Shown here piece after piece: positions 42,428-51,262 of a stretch of 64,000 nucleotides of DNA (position 1 is the stretch's first letter; every line of letters starts with the position of its first letter). Below the pieces are notes generated by a model that was not told the origin of the DNA, searched no databases, and worked only from the letters and a program-made list of their open reading frames with translations. Made by a program: the position numbers and the translations under genes. The stretch is from Flavivirga eckloniae (GTDB lineage: Bacteria; Bacteroidota; Bacteroidia; Flavobacteriales; Flavobacteriaceae): assembly GCF_002886045.1 (NCBI RefSeq), contig NZ_CP025791.1:2743001-2807000 (forward strand). Direction: 5' to 3'.

Positions 42428-42829
42428 ATGAAATCGTATCTAAAGTATTTTATGGGCTTTGCCTGTTTTATATCACTCATTATTGCTGGATGTTCATCTA
42501 ACGATGACAACGCATCAAATTATGAAAATGAACTAGAAGCACTTAGTTTATTAAAAGCAGATATTGAGGGTTTAGCCAACGAATCTGTTTGTAATGATAC
42601 TACCGAATGTAAATTTATTGCTTTAGGCAGCAAACCTTGTGGCGGACCATGGTCTTATTTAGTATATACAACGTCCATCGATGTAGCACAATTAGAAGCA
42701 GCCGTTAGAGATTATAACAAAAAAGAAGCGGCATTTAATATAAAATGGAATATTAATTCAGAATGTGAATTTGCATTACAGCCAACAAATGTAAGTTGTG
42801 AAAATAACACCTGCATACTTATTTATTAA
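42428..42829 (+). CDS. Small lipoprotein with conserved cysteines
   Basis: A 133-residue protein with lipobox IIAGC (Cys 22). The mature part has six cysteines (NESVCNDTTECKFIALGSKP, KPCGGPWSY, SECEFAL, VSCENNTC), suggesting disulfides. GSKPCGGPWSYLVYTT resembles a motif seen in small secreted proteins of unknown function. No catalytic motif seen. Confidence 0.72.
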   Translation: MKSYLKYFMGFACFISLIIAGCSSNDDNASNYENELEALSLLKADIEGLANESVCNDTTECKFIALGSKPCGGPWSYLVYTTSIDVAQLEAAVRDYNKKEAAFNIKWNINSECEFALQPTNVSCENNTCILIY

Positions 42830-42855
42830 AACTTAGTTTTTACTTATTTTTGCAC

Positions 42856-43593
42856 ATGCAAAAATTATTGTCGTATCCGTTATCCTTTATTTATTCTCTT
42901 TGTTTCTTAATAACATTGCTCATATTCCATCCCTTACAATGGATTGGTTTTAAACTTTTTGGCTATAAAGGGCATAAAAAAGTTGTCGATTTAATGAACA
43001 TCTGCTTAATGAGATTGCTTCATATTTTAGGTACTCGATTTACGTTTACCAATGTTCATGATATAGAACCTAATCAACCGCTTATTGTCGTTTGCAACCA
43101 TCAAAGCATGTACGACATCTCTCCACTGTCTGTTTTCCTAAGAAAATATCACCCTAAATTTATTAGTAAAATAGAATTAGGAAAGGGCATTCCCAGTGTT
43201 TCATATAATTTACGTCATGGCGGCTCTATTTTAATTGATAGAAAAAATCCGAGACAAGCTTTGCCAACTATCATGAAATTTGGAGAATACATTGAAAAAA
43301 ACAAACGCGCCGCAGTTATCTTTCCGGAGGGAACAAGAAGTAAAGATGGTACTCCAAAACCATTTCAAACTAAAGGACTAGAAATTCTGTTTAAAAAAAT
43401 ACCATCGGCCATGGTACTCCCAATCTCCATAAATAACTCCTGGAAAACAGTTCGTTACGGGAAATTCCCCTTTGGACTTGGAACTCATATAACTTTTACT
43501 GCGCATAAGCCTATAAAAGTTAGTACCTTTGCCGACAAACAAGAGCTTATAAAGAATATTGAAGCTACAATTAAAAAACATATACACCCTTAA
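42856..43593 (+). CDS. plsC: 1-acyl-sn-glycerol-3-phosphate acyltransferase
   Basis: A 245-residue protein started at ATG 42856 (the TTG at 42850 is less likely). It carries the PlsC motifs in order: NHQSMYD (H-x4-D, catalytic), GSILIDRKNP, FPEGTRS and an aliphatic block AMVLPISINNS. An N-terminal membrane helix is present. It makes phosphatidic acid in phospholipid synthesis. The desaturase gene follows after 11 bp, so the two likely form a lipid operon. Confidence 0.92.
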   Translation: MQKLLSYPLSFIYSLCFLITLLIFHPLQWIGFKLFGYKGHKKVVDLMNICLMRLLHILGTRFTFTNVHDIEPNQPLIVVCNHQSMYDISPLSVFLRKYHPKFISKIELGKGIPSVSYNLRHGGSILIDRKNPRQALPTIMKFGEYIEKNKRAAVIFPEGTRSKDGTPKPFQTKGLEILFKKIPSAMVLPISINNSWKTVRYGKFPFGLGTHITFTAHKPIKVSTFADKQELIKNIEATIKKHIHP

Positions 43594-43604
43594 AAAAATT
43601 ATAG

Positions 43605-44597
43605 ATGTCGTTAAAGAATGTTAGATTAGAAGTGATGAAGTTTTTGGAAAAAGACGTCGAATCATTAATTGAAAAATACTTAATTCCTATTGAAAAAATT
43701 TGGCAACCAAGCGATTTCTTGCCAGATTCTGAAGGACAAAACTTTTTTGAGGAAGTCCGCGAAATAAGAGAACTCTCAAAAGAACTTCCTTACGATTTTT
43801 GGGTGGTTTTAGTTGGAGATATGATTACGGAAGAAGCGCTACCTACCTACGAATCTTGGTTAATGGAAGTAGAAGGTGTTAAACAAACAGATAGAGAAAA
43901 TCCTTGGGCTAAATGGGTGCGTCATTGGACAGGCGAAGAAAATCGTCATGGCGATGTACTAAACAAGTATTTATACCTATCGGGACGTGTAAATATGCGC
44001 GAAATTGAAAAAACAACACAATATCTTATTTCTGATGGTTTTGATATTGGAACCGATAGAGATCCTTACAAAAACTTTGTTTATACTAGTTTTCAAGAAC
44101 TAGCAACTTATGTCTCACATAACCGTGTTGCTAAAATTGCCAAAGATAATGGCAATAAACAGCTTGCTAAAATGTGTAAAATTGTTGCGGGTGATGAAAT
44201 GAGACATCATAATGCTTATTCTGAGTTTGTTGAGCGTATCTTTAAAGTTGATCCCAGTCAAATGATGATGGCTTTTCATTATATGATGAAACAAAAAATA
44301 ACCATGCCAGCACATTTTTTAAGAGAATCTGGAAATAAAATCAGTACAGCCTTTGAAGAGTTTTCCAATACCGCTCAACGTATAGGTGTTTATACTTCAA
44401 TTGACTATGTAGAGATTTTAGAAAAATTGATTACCCGTTGGGAAATTGATAAAATTACGAACCTCACAGACGAAGCCGAAAAAGCCAGAGATTATCTTAT
44501 GAGGCTTCCTGCCAGAATGTATCGCTTAGCCGATCGCATTAAAATACCGGAAAACTCGTTTCAATTTAAATGGGTTGAGCCTGCAGTTATAAAATAG
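43605..44597 (+). CDS. Acyl-ACP desaturase
   Basis: A 330-residue di-iron desaturase of the soluble acyl-ACP type. The two iron motifs are visible: EENRHGD and DEMRHHN, 80-odd residues apart, with a further glutamate in FQELATYVSHN. It introduces a double bond into acyl-ACP. Directly downstream of plsC, which fits membrane fatty-acid remodelling. Confidence 0.92.
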   Translation: MSLKNVRLEVMKFLEKDVESLIEKYLIPIEKIWQPSDFLPDSEGQNFFEEVREIRELSKELPYDFWVVLVGDMITEEALPTYESWLMEVEGVKQTDRENPWAKWVRHWTGEENRHGDVLNKYLYLSGRVNMREIEKTTQYLISDGFDIGTDRDPYKNFVYTSFQELATYVSHNRVAKIAKDNGNKQLAKMCKIVAGDEMRHHNAYSEFVERIFKVDPSQMMMAFHYMMKQKITMPAHFLRESGNKISTAFEEFSNTAQRIGVYTSIDYVEILEKLITRWEIDKITNLTDEAEKARDYLMRLPARMYRLADRIKIPENSFQFKWVEPAVIK

Positions 44598-44625
44598 CTC
44601 AAAATCATTCCATTCCTTAAGAAGG

Positions 44626-45546
44626 GTGATTTCTAAAAACGACATAGAAAAGGACTATATAAGCCGGATTAACTTGGCTTTAAAGTATATAGACCATAAT
44701 CTTGACTCGGAGCTATCATTGGAATCTATTTCTAATATTGCGCTATACTCCCCGTTCCATTTCCACAGAGTTTTTAAAGCTGTTATTGGAGAAACACTCA
44801 ATGCTTACATTATAAGAAAACGTATTGAAAAAGCAGCTTCTGTATTAATGCATAAAAAACAAATAAGCATTACAGAACTTTCTTTGCAATACGGTTTTAA
44901 CAGCAATTCTTCTTTTACACGGGCATTTAAAAAGTTTTATGGGGTAAGCCCTTCTAATTTTCGAAAAGAAAATCCAGGTAAATTTAGCAAGATAAGTAAC
45001 GTAGAAAGCAAGAATGGTCAAGAAAATCTAGTTTTCGAAAAATACATTTGCAACATTAATAATCATTTAAATTGGATTAAAATGAATGCAACTATTGAAA
45101 TTAAAAACGTTCCTGAGTTAAAACTTGCCAGCATTACCCATTTTGGAACAGAGGGTGTAGAACATGTATTTTACAGATTAATAAAATGGGCAACATCGAA
45201 CGGGTTAATGGAAAACTCTGAAAATAAAATAGTAAGAATTTTTCATGATAGTTTCAAAATAACAGATCCAAGCAAAGTACGTATGAGTATTAGCATACTA
45301 ACCAATACTCCTTTTACTTTAGAAAAAGATATTCATACAGAGGTTATTAAAAAAAATAAATGTATAGTCGGTCGGTTTGAAATAACACCCAATGATTTTG
45401 AAAAATCCTGGAGCAGTCTCTTTATTTGGATGAACGAAAATGGATATAAAAAAGCCGAAACCAATCCTTTTGAAATATACCATAACGATTTTCGCAAGCA
45501 TCCCGAAAATAAATGTATTGTAGACTTATTTATTCCTATTGAATAA
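44626..45546 (+). CDS. AraC-type regulator with C-terminal GyrI-like domain
   Basis: A 306-residue protein started at GTG 44626; no earlier ATG in frame is convincing. N-terminal AraC HTH pair (about 10-112: SLESISNIALYSPFHFHRVF; ITELSLQYGFNSNSSFTRAF) and a C-terminal GyrI-like/SOUL-type small-molecule domain (about 155-305, ATIEIKNVPELKLASITHFG). The architecture is that of effector-binding AraC regulators such as Rob/SoxS-like proteins of Bacteroidota. Possible target not evident. Confidence 0.87.
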   Translation: MISKNDIEKDYISRINLALKYIDHNLDSELSLESISNIALYSPFHFHRVFKAVIGETLNAYIIRKRIEKAASVLMHKKQISITELSLQYGFNSNSSFTRAFKKFYGVSPSNFRKENPGKFSKISNVESKNGQENLVFEKYICNINNHLNWIKMNATIEIKNVPELKLASITHFGTEGVEHVFYRLIKWATSNGLMENSENKIVRIFHDSFKITDPSKVRMSISILTNTPFTLEKDIHTEVIKKNKCIVGRFEITPNDFEKSWSSLFIWMNENGYKKAETNPFEIYHNDFRKHPENKCIVDLFIPIE

Positions 45547-45582
45547 AACAATTTGATTCGTAAATTAGGGGTCTTGTAAAAA

Positions 45583-45695
45583 GTATCATTCAGAACGACC
45601 CGCTTATTGAATTTAAAAAACACTGTAAATGCGACGTAAGAGTCTTTTAAAATTAAACAGATTGCCGCAGTCGTACCTCCTTCGCAATGACATAC
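45583..45695. repeat. Diverged copy of the CATTCAG palindromic repeat
   Basis: GTATCATTCAGAACGACC at the left and AATGACATAC at the right are the diverged ends of the element seen intact at 2922-3061; the inner stems have decayed. Confidence 0.55.
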
Positions 45696-45736
45696 TAAAT
45701 AACCTTTTTAAATTAGGCAACCTTTTTTAACCCATC

Positions 45737-46390
45737 ATGACTACAGAAGAAATTATACAAAAAACTATCGACTTTGTAAAAGAACAATTAAATAATGCCG
45801 AAGGTGGCCATGATTGGTTTCATATAGAACGTGTTTATAAAAATGCTTTGTTAATTTCTAAAAGCGAACATGTAGACGCCTTTATTGTGGCTCTTGGAGC
45901 TTTATTGCATGATATTGCAGATAGTAAATTTCATAATGGCAATGAAACCATTGGTCCGAAAATAGCACGAGAATTTTTGTTTAAACTTAACGTAGACTCC
46001 AATGTTATTGAACATGTTGTAAATATTATCGAGAATATTTCCTTTAAAGGTGGTAATACAGCACAAGAATTCAAATCTCCAGAATTAGATGTCGTACAAG
46101 ATGCCGATAGGCTTGATGCTATAGGAGCCATAGGCATTGCACGCTGTTTTAACTACGGTGGTTTTAAAAACAGAGCGCTCTACGACCCTAGCATCAAGCC
46201 TAATCTTAATATGAGCAAAGCAGAATACAAAGCATCAACGGCACCAACTATTAATCATTTTTATGAAAAACTGCTTCTATTAAAAGATAGAATGAACACC
46301 AAAACCGGAAGGCAAATAGCGACAGACAGGCATACTTTTATGGAGCTTTACCTTAAACAGTTTTATAACGAATGGGACGGAAACGCCTAA
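45737..46390 (+). CDS. HD-domain phosphohydrolase
   Basis: A 217-residue HD hydrolase: H in GGHDWFHIERVY, HD in LGALLHDIADSKF and D in VVQDADRLDAIGAIG give the metal-binding set of the YedJ/YpgQ-like group. Family members cleave nucleotides or phosphate esters. Single gene; convergent with the AraC gene at 46393. Confidence 0.88.
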   Translation: MTTEEIIQKTIDFVKEQLNNAEGGHDWFHIERVYKNALLISKSEHVDAFIVALGALLHDIADSKFHNGNETIGPKIAREFLFKLNVDSNVIEHVVNIIENISFKGGNTAQEFKSPELDVVQDADRLDAIGAIGIARCFNYGGFKNRALYDPSIKPNLNMSKAEYKASTAPTINHFYEKLLLLKDRMNTKTGRQIATDRHTFMELYLKQFYNEWDGNA

Positions 46391-46392
46391 GA

Positions 46393-47265
46393 TTATTGTA
46401 TAATCAGTTTTATCTCCTTTCTATATTGCGATGCACTTTTACCTGTTATTTCGTTAAACTGCTTGTTAAAATGCGAGAAGTTATTAAATCCGCATTCAAA
46501 ACAAACATCAGCAATACTCATTTGACTTTCGTTTAACAGCTTAGTAGCATGCACTACCCTATATTCGTTAACCAGTTTAGTAAATGTTTTACCTGTAACA
46601 CGTTTAAAGTATCTACAAAAGGCAGGCACGGTCATACTAACCTTATCCGCTATTTCGTCTAAACTAATGTGTTTGTGAAAATTTCGGTTAATATACTTAT
46701 ATATGATACCAATTTTATCACTGTCCTGTGGTTCAGCCTCAAAAGCAAATCCATCTGCATTCAAAATGTCATAATCATCAGTTTTTGCCAAATAGCTTAG
46801 TATTTCCAAAAATTTTATAACCCTATCCAGACCTTCATATTCCAAAAGTTTATCAATCTTTGGACCGATAACCCTTTTAGTATCCATCTTAAATCGAATT
46901 CCTTTTTTTGCTCGATCAAATAATGATACTATCGATGCCATTTCAGGAATATTAACAAAATCGTTTCCTAAAAAATTAGATTTAAACTGTACCGTCGTTT
47001 CTGAACCATTTGCAGTTAATCGATCGGTAAAACCATTATGTGGCAAATTAGATCCTATTAGTATAAGTTGACTATTATTAAAATAAGAGAGATGGGTTCC
47101 AATATGTGTTTTCCCTTGTCCTTTATTAACATAAACAAGTTCAAGTTCCGGATGAAAATGCCAAAAAGCATTAAGCTTATCAACCTTAACCATATGTTGT
47201 TTAACCAATATAGAGCTCCCAAAACTGGGGGTAAGCTTTTTTAGTGTAGGTTTTTTATTTATCAT
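46393..47265 (-). CDS. AraC-family regulator with cupin-type sensing domain
   Basis: A 290-residue protein. N-terminal cupin (FWHFHPELELVYVNKGQG, about 34-52) and C-terminal HTH pair (ISLDEIADKVSMTVPAFCRYF; IADVCFECGFNNFSHFNKQF, about 190-288). Such regulators commonly sense sugars. Divergent from the secreted protein at 47472, with a 12-bp inverted repeat in the shared region (47335-47390). Confidence 0.9.
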   Translation of the reverse strand: MINKKPTLKKLTPSFGSSILVKQHMVKVDKLNAFWHFHPELELVYVNKGQGKTHIGTHLSYFNNSQLILIGSNLPHNGFTDRLTANGSETTVQFKSNFLGNDFVNIPEMASIVSLFDRAKKGIRFKMDTKRVIGPKIDKLLEYEGLDRVIKFLEILSYLAKTDDYDILNADGFAFEAEPQDSDKIGIIYKYINRNFHKHISLDEIADKVSMTVPAFCRYFKRVTGKTFTKLVNEYRVVHATKLLNESQMSIADVCFECGFNNFSHFNKQFNEITGKSASQYRKEIKLIIQ

Positions 47266-47334
47266 AATCAGAGCGATTTAGTAGCAAAATTACCACATAA
47301 TTTTTTTAAAACCTATATACAATTATCATCATTA

Positions 47335-47390
47335 TATGCTATTTTAACTTTACATATATTTAACATTGATTTAACAGATAAAATAGCATA
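47335..47390. promoter_or_regulatory. Inverted 12-bp repeat in the AraC divergent region
   Basis: TATGCTATTTTA (47335-47346) and TAAAATAGCATA (47379-47390) are exact reverse complements, 44 bp apart start to start (about four helical turns), 23 bp upstream of the rightward -33 element. It looks like a pair of AraC-dimer half-sites. Confidence 0.55.
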
Positions 47391-47412
47391 CAAATTGGTC
47401 AAATTTGATGTT

Positions 47413-47441
47413 TTGTACACTCCTTTTCCGACATACCTTTG
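47413..47441 (+). promoter_or_regulatory. Bacteroidota-type promoter
   Basis: TTG (47413-47415) and TACCTTTG (47434-47441) are separated by 18 bp, matching the TTG/TAnnTTTG consensus of Bacteroidota, 30 bp upstream of the gene at 47472. Confidence 0.6.
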
Positions 47442-47471
47442 TCCCAACAAACGTTGTAAAAAATTATAATC

Positions 47472-48077
47472 ATGAAAAAAGTAATTAGAAACATCAAAAA
47501 AACCCTATTAACGGTAGCAATGCTTACTGCAATGATAGGTAACGCGAATGAAATTTCTTCTTTCAAAACTAAAGAAGGTCTTAAAGGGACTGCATTAACA
47601 ATTGAAAATGTAAAAGAAGGTGATCTTCTATCAATTAGAAATTATAATGGTATTATCATATATAAAGAATTAATCCAATCATCTGGTACTTACGAAAAAG
47701 GATTCGATTTAACCGAATTGCCAAATGGAGATTATTTCTTTGAAATTGATAAAGACCTTAAGATTAAAACAATTCCTTTTACTGTAAAAGAGAACAATGT
47801 AGTTTTCAATAAAGAGAAAGAGGTAGTCGTTTTTAAACCTTACATAAGAGAGAAAAACGATTTGGTATTTATCACAAAACTTGCCCTAAACCTTGAACCA
47901 TTAAAAATACGTATTTACGGAAAGTATGACGATGGTAGCTTTGTGCTATTAAGCTCAGAAAAGATTTCGGGAGTACAAAATATTGAAAGAGTTTACAAAC
48001 TTAAAAAGGGTGGAGACTACAAAATAGAACTCGACTCTGATAACAAGAAATTCACAAAATTCATTAATCGTAATTAG
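47472..48077 (+). CDS. Secreted protein of unknown function
   Basis: A 201-residue protein with a signal peptide (about 1-26, TAMIGNANE). The mature part is beta-rich, with ELPNGDYFFEIDKDLKIKTI resembling a DUF3244-like or T9SS-domain-like strand pattern seen in Bacteroidota exported proteins, but it lacks a full sorting domain. The gene has a well-formed promoter and a terminator and lies divergent to the AraC regulator. Function unknown. Confidence 0.68.
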   Translation: MKKVIRNIKKTLLTVAMLTAMIGNANEISSFKTKEGLKGTALTIENVKEGDLLSIRNYNGIIIYKELIQSSGTYEKGFDLTELPNGDYFFEIDKDLKIKTIPFTVKENNVVFNKEKEVVVFKPYIREKNDLVFITKLALNLEPLKIRIYGKYDDGSFVLLSSEKISGVQNIERVYKLKKGGDYKIELDSDNKKFTKFINRN

Positions 48078-48108
48078 TTAATGTCTTATTTAGTTAGTTT
48101 AAATTAGT

Positions 48109-48138
48109 AAGAGTGGGCTGTAGGGGCCCACTCTTTTT
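48109..48138 (+). terminator. Intrinsic terminator
   Basis: AAGAGTGGGC/GCCCACTCTT form a 10-bp stem with a T run, after the gene ending at 48077. Confidence 0.85.
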
Positions 48139-48146
48139 TAGGTTTA

Positions 48147-48413
48147 ATGAAAAATCTTATCCTTTTAATAGCATCCAACCTCAATAAAAAGTCACATTGG
48201 CTTATTAAAAAACAATTATTTAGTATTGTTTGGTGCCTTGTACATGCTACTATTTTATCTATTATGGTAATAAAAGTTGTTGAATCTCGATTAGAATTTA
48301 TTTGGGTTTCAATAATCTTAATTTATGTGTCTTTTTATACCATTATCACTAACACTATACTAGATATAGTTATTCAATACGAAAAAGAAAAGAAAGGTCG
48401 GTTTTTAAAATAA
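48147..48413 (+). CDS. Small two-helix membrane protein
   Basis: An 88-residue protein. Two membrane segments (about 26-46, SIVWCLVHATILSIMVIKVV, and 53-75, WVSIILIYVSFYTIITNTI) connected by a short loop, with basic N- and C-terminal ends. No family recognised. Its end overlaps the radical SAM gene by 9 bp on the opposite strand. Confidence 0.6.
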   Translation: MKNLILLIASNLNKKSHWLIKKQLFSIVWCLVHATILSIMVIKVVESRLEFIWVSIILIYVSFYTIITNTILDIVIQYEKEKKGRFLK

Positions 48414-49478
48414 TTTTAACTGCCCCACTTTATACTGTTCATGCAAATCCAAGTTAAGCTTTGGTATAGCCTTATTCTTAAAATATTTTAATCTTGCCAG
48501 TTTTACAAGATTGTTAATTTGTTCTGCTATTTTTCCTTCACCTCGCATTCTAGTACCATATCGAGAATCGTTTAAATTGCCTCCGTGGCAGCTTTCTATT
48601 TGATGTAACACCTTTTCGGCTCTGTCTGGCATGGTTTTATAAATCCAATCTTTAAAAATTTCGCCAATGGCTCCATTTAATCTTACAATGGTATGGGCTA
48701 TCGATGACGCGCCATGTTCCGATATCATTTTGGCCAAAGGCAAAATTTCATGACTATTTATAGACGGAATTATAGGTGCTATCATCACATTTACAGGAAT
48801 ACCATTATCACTTAAAACCTTAACCGTTTCCAACCGCTTTTTTATTGTTGTGGTTCGGGGTTCTAAAATACGTCTGGTACTCTCCGATAAAGAAGTGATC
48901 GATATACTCACACTTATCAAATTATCTTTTGCCAATGCTTTTAGAATATCCAAATCCCTAAGAATTAAAGCATTTTTTGTAATGATGCCCACCGGGTGTC
49001 TGTACTTTAAAAACACCTCCAAACATTGTCTTGTAATTTTAAATTGTTGTTCTGCCGGTTGGTAACAATCTGTATTTCCAGACATAACTATAGGGTGCGT
49101 TTTCCAACTTTTCTTTTTTAGCTTAGCCTCTAATAATTTGGGAGCATCTTTTTTTACCATAATGCGACGTTCAAAATCCAAACCAGCACTATACCCCCAA
49201 TATTCATGACTATTACGCGCATAACAATAAATACAGCCATGTTCACAGCCTTGATATGAATTCATTGAATACATCATACCAATATCGGGACTCTCCACCT
49301 TATTGATTATGGTTTTGGGAAATACCTCCAGATAGAGCGTTTTGTTTTTATCGCTTATTTCGCCCTCTTTACGGCAAAACTCAAGAAAGTCATCACGCAT
49401 TTCATGACTTAATTCGAAGAAACGGTTATGGACGTTACGCTGCGCTCCACGTCCTTTTATGGCAGTTTTTTGGTTCAT
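48405..49478 (-). CDS. PA0069-like radical SAM protein
   Basis: A 357-residue radical SAM protein. The cluster motif reads CEHGCIYC (CxxxCxxC) in NSYQGCEHGCIYCYARNSHE, and the rest follows PA0069/SplB-like proteins (MSGNTDCYQPAEQ, ILEPRTTTIKKRLETV). Function of the family is not established. Single gene. Confidence 0.9.
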   Translation of the reverse strand: MNQKTAIKGRGAQRNVHNRFFELSHEMRDDFLEFCRKEGEISDKNKTLYLEVFPKTIINKVESPDIGMMYSMNSYQGCEHGCIYCYARNSHEYWGYSAGLDFERRIMVKKDAPKLLEAKLKKKSWKTHPIVMSGNTDCYQPAEQQFKITRQCLEVFLKYRHPVGIITKNALILRDLDILKALAKDNLISVSISITSLSESTRRILEPRTTTIKKRLETVKVLSDNGIPVNVMIAPIIPSINSHEILPLAKMISEHGASSIAHTIVRLNGAIGEIFKDWIYKTMPDRAEKVLHQIESCHGGNLNDSRYGTRMRGEGKIAEQINNLVKLARLKYFKNKAIPKLNLDLHEQYKVGQLKLF

Positions 49479-49645
49479 TTATAGTAAAATAAAGGTTGAA
49501 TGCTCGTTGAGTAGCTCTTTAAAATTACTTATAATTTGTATTGGAAAATGTTAAAGTGAAACTGGGTTATTAACAATTATTAATAAGGTACAAATCACGG
49601 CTTGATTTTGTAAAGTTTTTCAACTAACTTCGTTTAACAATCGAT

Positions 49646-49675
49646 AAAGTTCATTATAACGGAACTTTATATTTG
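49646..49675. promoter_or_regulatory. Inverted repeat and -7 box upstream of the LytTR gene
   Basis: AAAGTTC and GAACTTT (49646-49652, 49662-49668) flank 9 bases, and TATATTTG (49668-49675) follows as a -7 promoter box. The repeat could be a regulator site of the promoter. Confidence 0.4.
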
Positions 49676-49724
49676 CATTAGCGTCAGGTAATACAAAGAA
49701 TAGATAGGAACAGTACCATATGAA

Positions 49725-50549
49725 TTGAGGCAAATCATTAAAGTGACAAATTTTAATTACCACGACAAAAATTTCGGTTGGATAATCTATCCTATTTTGG
49801 GAGTTTCATTTACCATCTTTGCAAATGACAATGATTTTGAAACGCTCATTCAGATTCCATCTTTCAAATGGGATATTGTTTTCTCACTTTTTGTAGTTTC
49901 TATAATCGGGTTCTATTTAGCATGGTTGGTTCGCCATCTTGATAAAAGCAAAGATTTATCTTGGGAAAAGAATTTTTCCAAGAGAGCAATAATTCAATTT
50001 ATATATGGAGTTGCTGCTCCTTTAACTTTAGCCTTGGGACTTGAGTTAGTTTATCTCAATATTATAAATGTAGATTTAAATCAAAGCTCAATTCTGAATT
50101 TAGAGTTACCCCTCGCATTTTTATACCTATTCATTCTAAACCTGCTCTATTATCTCAATTACGTTTCAGTCGCTTATAGAAAAAAGCTTGAAGAAAAGGA
50201 TGCTTCCAAACTTTTTGAAGAAAAGGTCAAAGTCTCAGTAGGGGCAAAGGAAAGTCTGATACCGATTAAAAATATTGCTTTCCTAAAAAGTGAAGATAAG
50301 GTACTATGGTTATACACCTTTGAAGATAAACAGCTCCACATAAGCGGTACCTTAAATGATTGGAAATTGAGACTACCGAATGAATATTTCTACAGACTCA
50401 ATAGACAAATCATCGTGAACAGGGATGCCATTGAGGGTTTAGAATCTACCGAAACAAGAAGACTGAAAGTTTTTCTCAAAAATACCGATGATGACATTTA
50501 CCTGCCCAAATCTAAGGTTACTGACTTTCGCAAATGGTGGAAGAGTTAA
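49725..50549 (+). CDS. Membrane-anchored LytTR regulator
   Basis: A 274-residue protein. Four membrane segments in the first 150 residues (for example WIIYPILGVSFTIFA; AIIQFIYGVAAPLTLALGLE) and a LytTR DNA-binding domain in the C-terminal 95 residues (KESLIPIKNIAFLKSEDKVL; FYRLNRQIIVNRDAIEGLE). No ATG start is available: TTG 49725 is used, just after an out-of-frame ATG AAT TGA at 49720. No histidine kinase is nearby, so it is likely a one-component sensor. A barrel protein and a serine hydrolase follow on the same strand. Confidence 0.82.
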   Translation: MRQIIKVTNFNYHDKNFGWIIYPILGVSFTIFANDNDFETLIQIPSFKWDIVFSLFVVSIIGFYLAWLVRHLDKSKDLSWEKNFSKRAIIQFIYGVAAPLTLALGLELVYLNIINVDLNQSSILNLELPLAFLYLFILNLLYYLNYVSVAYRKKLEEKDASKLFEEKVKVSVGAKESLIPIKNIAFLKSEDKVLWLYTFEDKQLHISGTLNDWKLRLPNEYFYRLNRQIIVNRDAIEGLESTETRRLKVFLKNTDDDIYLPKSKVTDFRKWWKS

Positions 50550-50646
50550 TGTCCGCCTTAACCTCCAATTTGTCCAGTTCGGTAATAAAGAGGTATAAAT
50601 CACGCTAATCTATTAAGCCTTATTCGGTCTTTTGCATTAAAAAAAA

Positions 50647-51261
50647 ATGCAAAATCTAATGAGCATCATCAAAACCATCATGCTATTTGCCCTGACCTTC
50701 TACTCGGGCACACTTTACGGACAACAGGAGTCATTGCCTATTAATATATCAATCTTCAATGAGTCCACATCAATACCATATACCAGGTTTCTAACAACGC
50801 CTATTCATCCGGGGATACAAATCGGGACAGAATTCGAAGGAAAAACCAAAAATCATTGGAGATTTTATCCATCTATAAGTATTGGATATATGTTTCACAG
50901 GAAGTTGTTTCAAGGGATATACCTAAATGCTGATCTAGGCATAGATTACCAAACGAACTTCGGAATCAATATAAAAAGCAAACTAGGTATTGGATACCTT
51001 CATACTTTTGCAACACAACAAGAATTTCAATTCAACGGTAGTAAGTATGAAAGCAATTCCGATCGAGGAAATGCACGCCTTATGCCATCCTTTACATTGG
51101 GATTAGGTTACAATCTTCACAAAAAAGATCCCCATTCTCCAGAGATTTACCTTTTATATCAATCATGGATTGAATACCCCTACTCACCGGGATTTATACC
51201 CTTAATGACTCACACAAACCTTCATTTGGGTGCTAAGTTTTACCCTTTTAAATCAAAATAA
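50647..51261 (+). CDS. Outer-membrane barrel-like protein
   Basis: A 204-residue protein with a signal peptide (about 1-25, GTLYGQ). The mature part alternates in beta strands (RFYPSISIGYMFHRKLF; GYLHTFATQQEFQFNG) and ends HLGAKFYPFKSK, fitting a small outer-membrane barrel. Its stop is 1 bp before the next ATG, so it is cotranscribed with the serine hydrolase; the LytTR gene before it may regulate both. Confidence 0.68.
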   Translation: MQNLMSIIKTIMLFALTFYSGTLYGQQESLPINISIFNESTSIPYTRFLTTPIHPGIQIGTEFEGKTKNHWRFYPSISIGYMFHRKLFQGIYLNADLGIDYQTNFGINIKSKLGIGYLHTFATQQEFQFNGSKYESNSDRGNARLMPSFTLGLGYNLHKKDPHSPEIYLLYQSWIEYPYSPGFIPLMTHTNLHLGAKFYPFKSK

Positions 51262-51262
51262 G

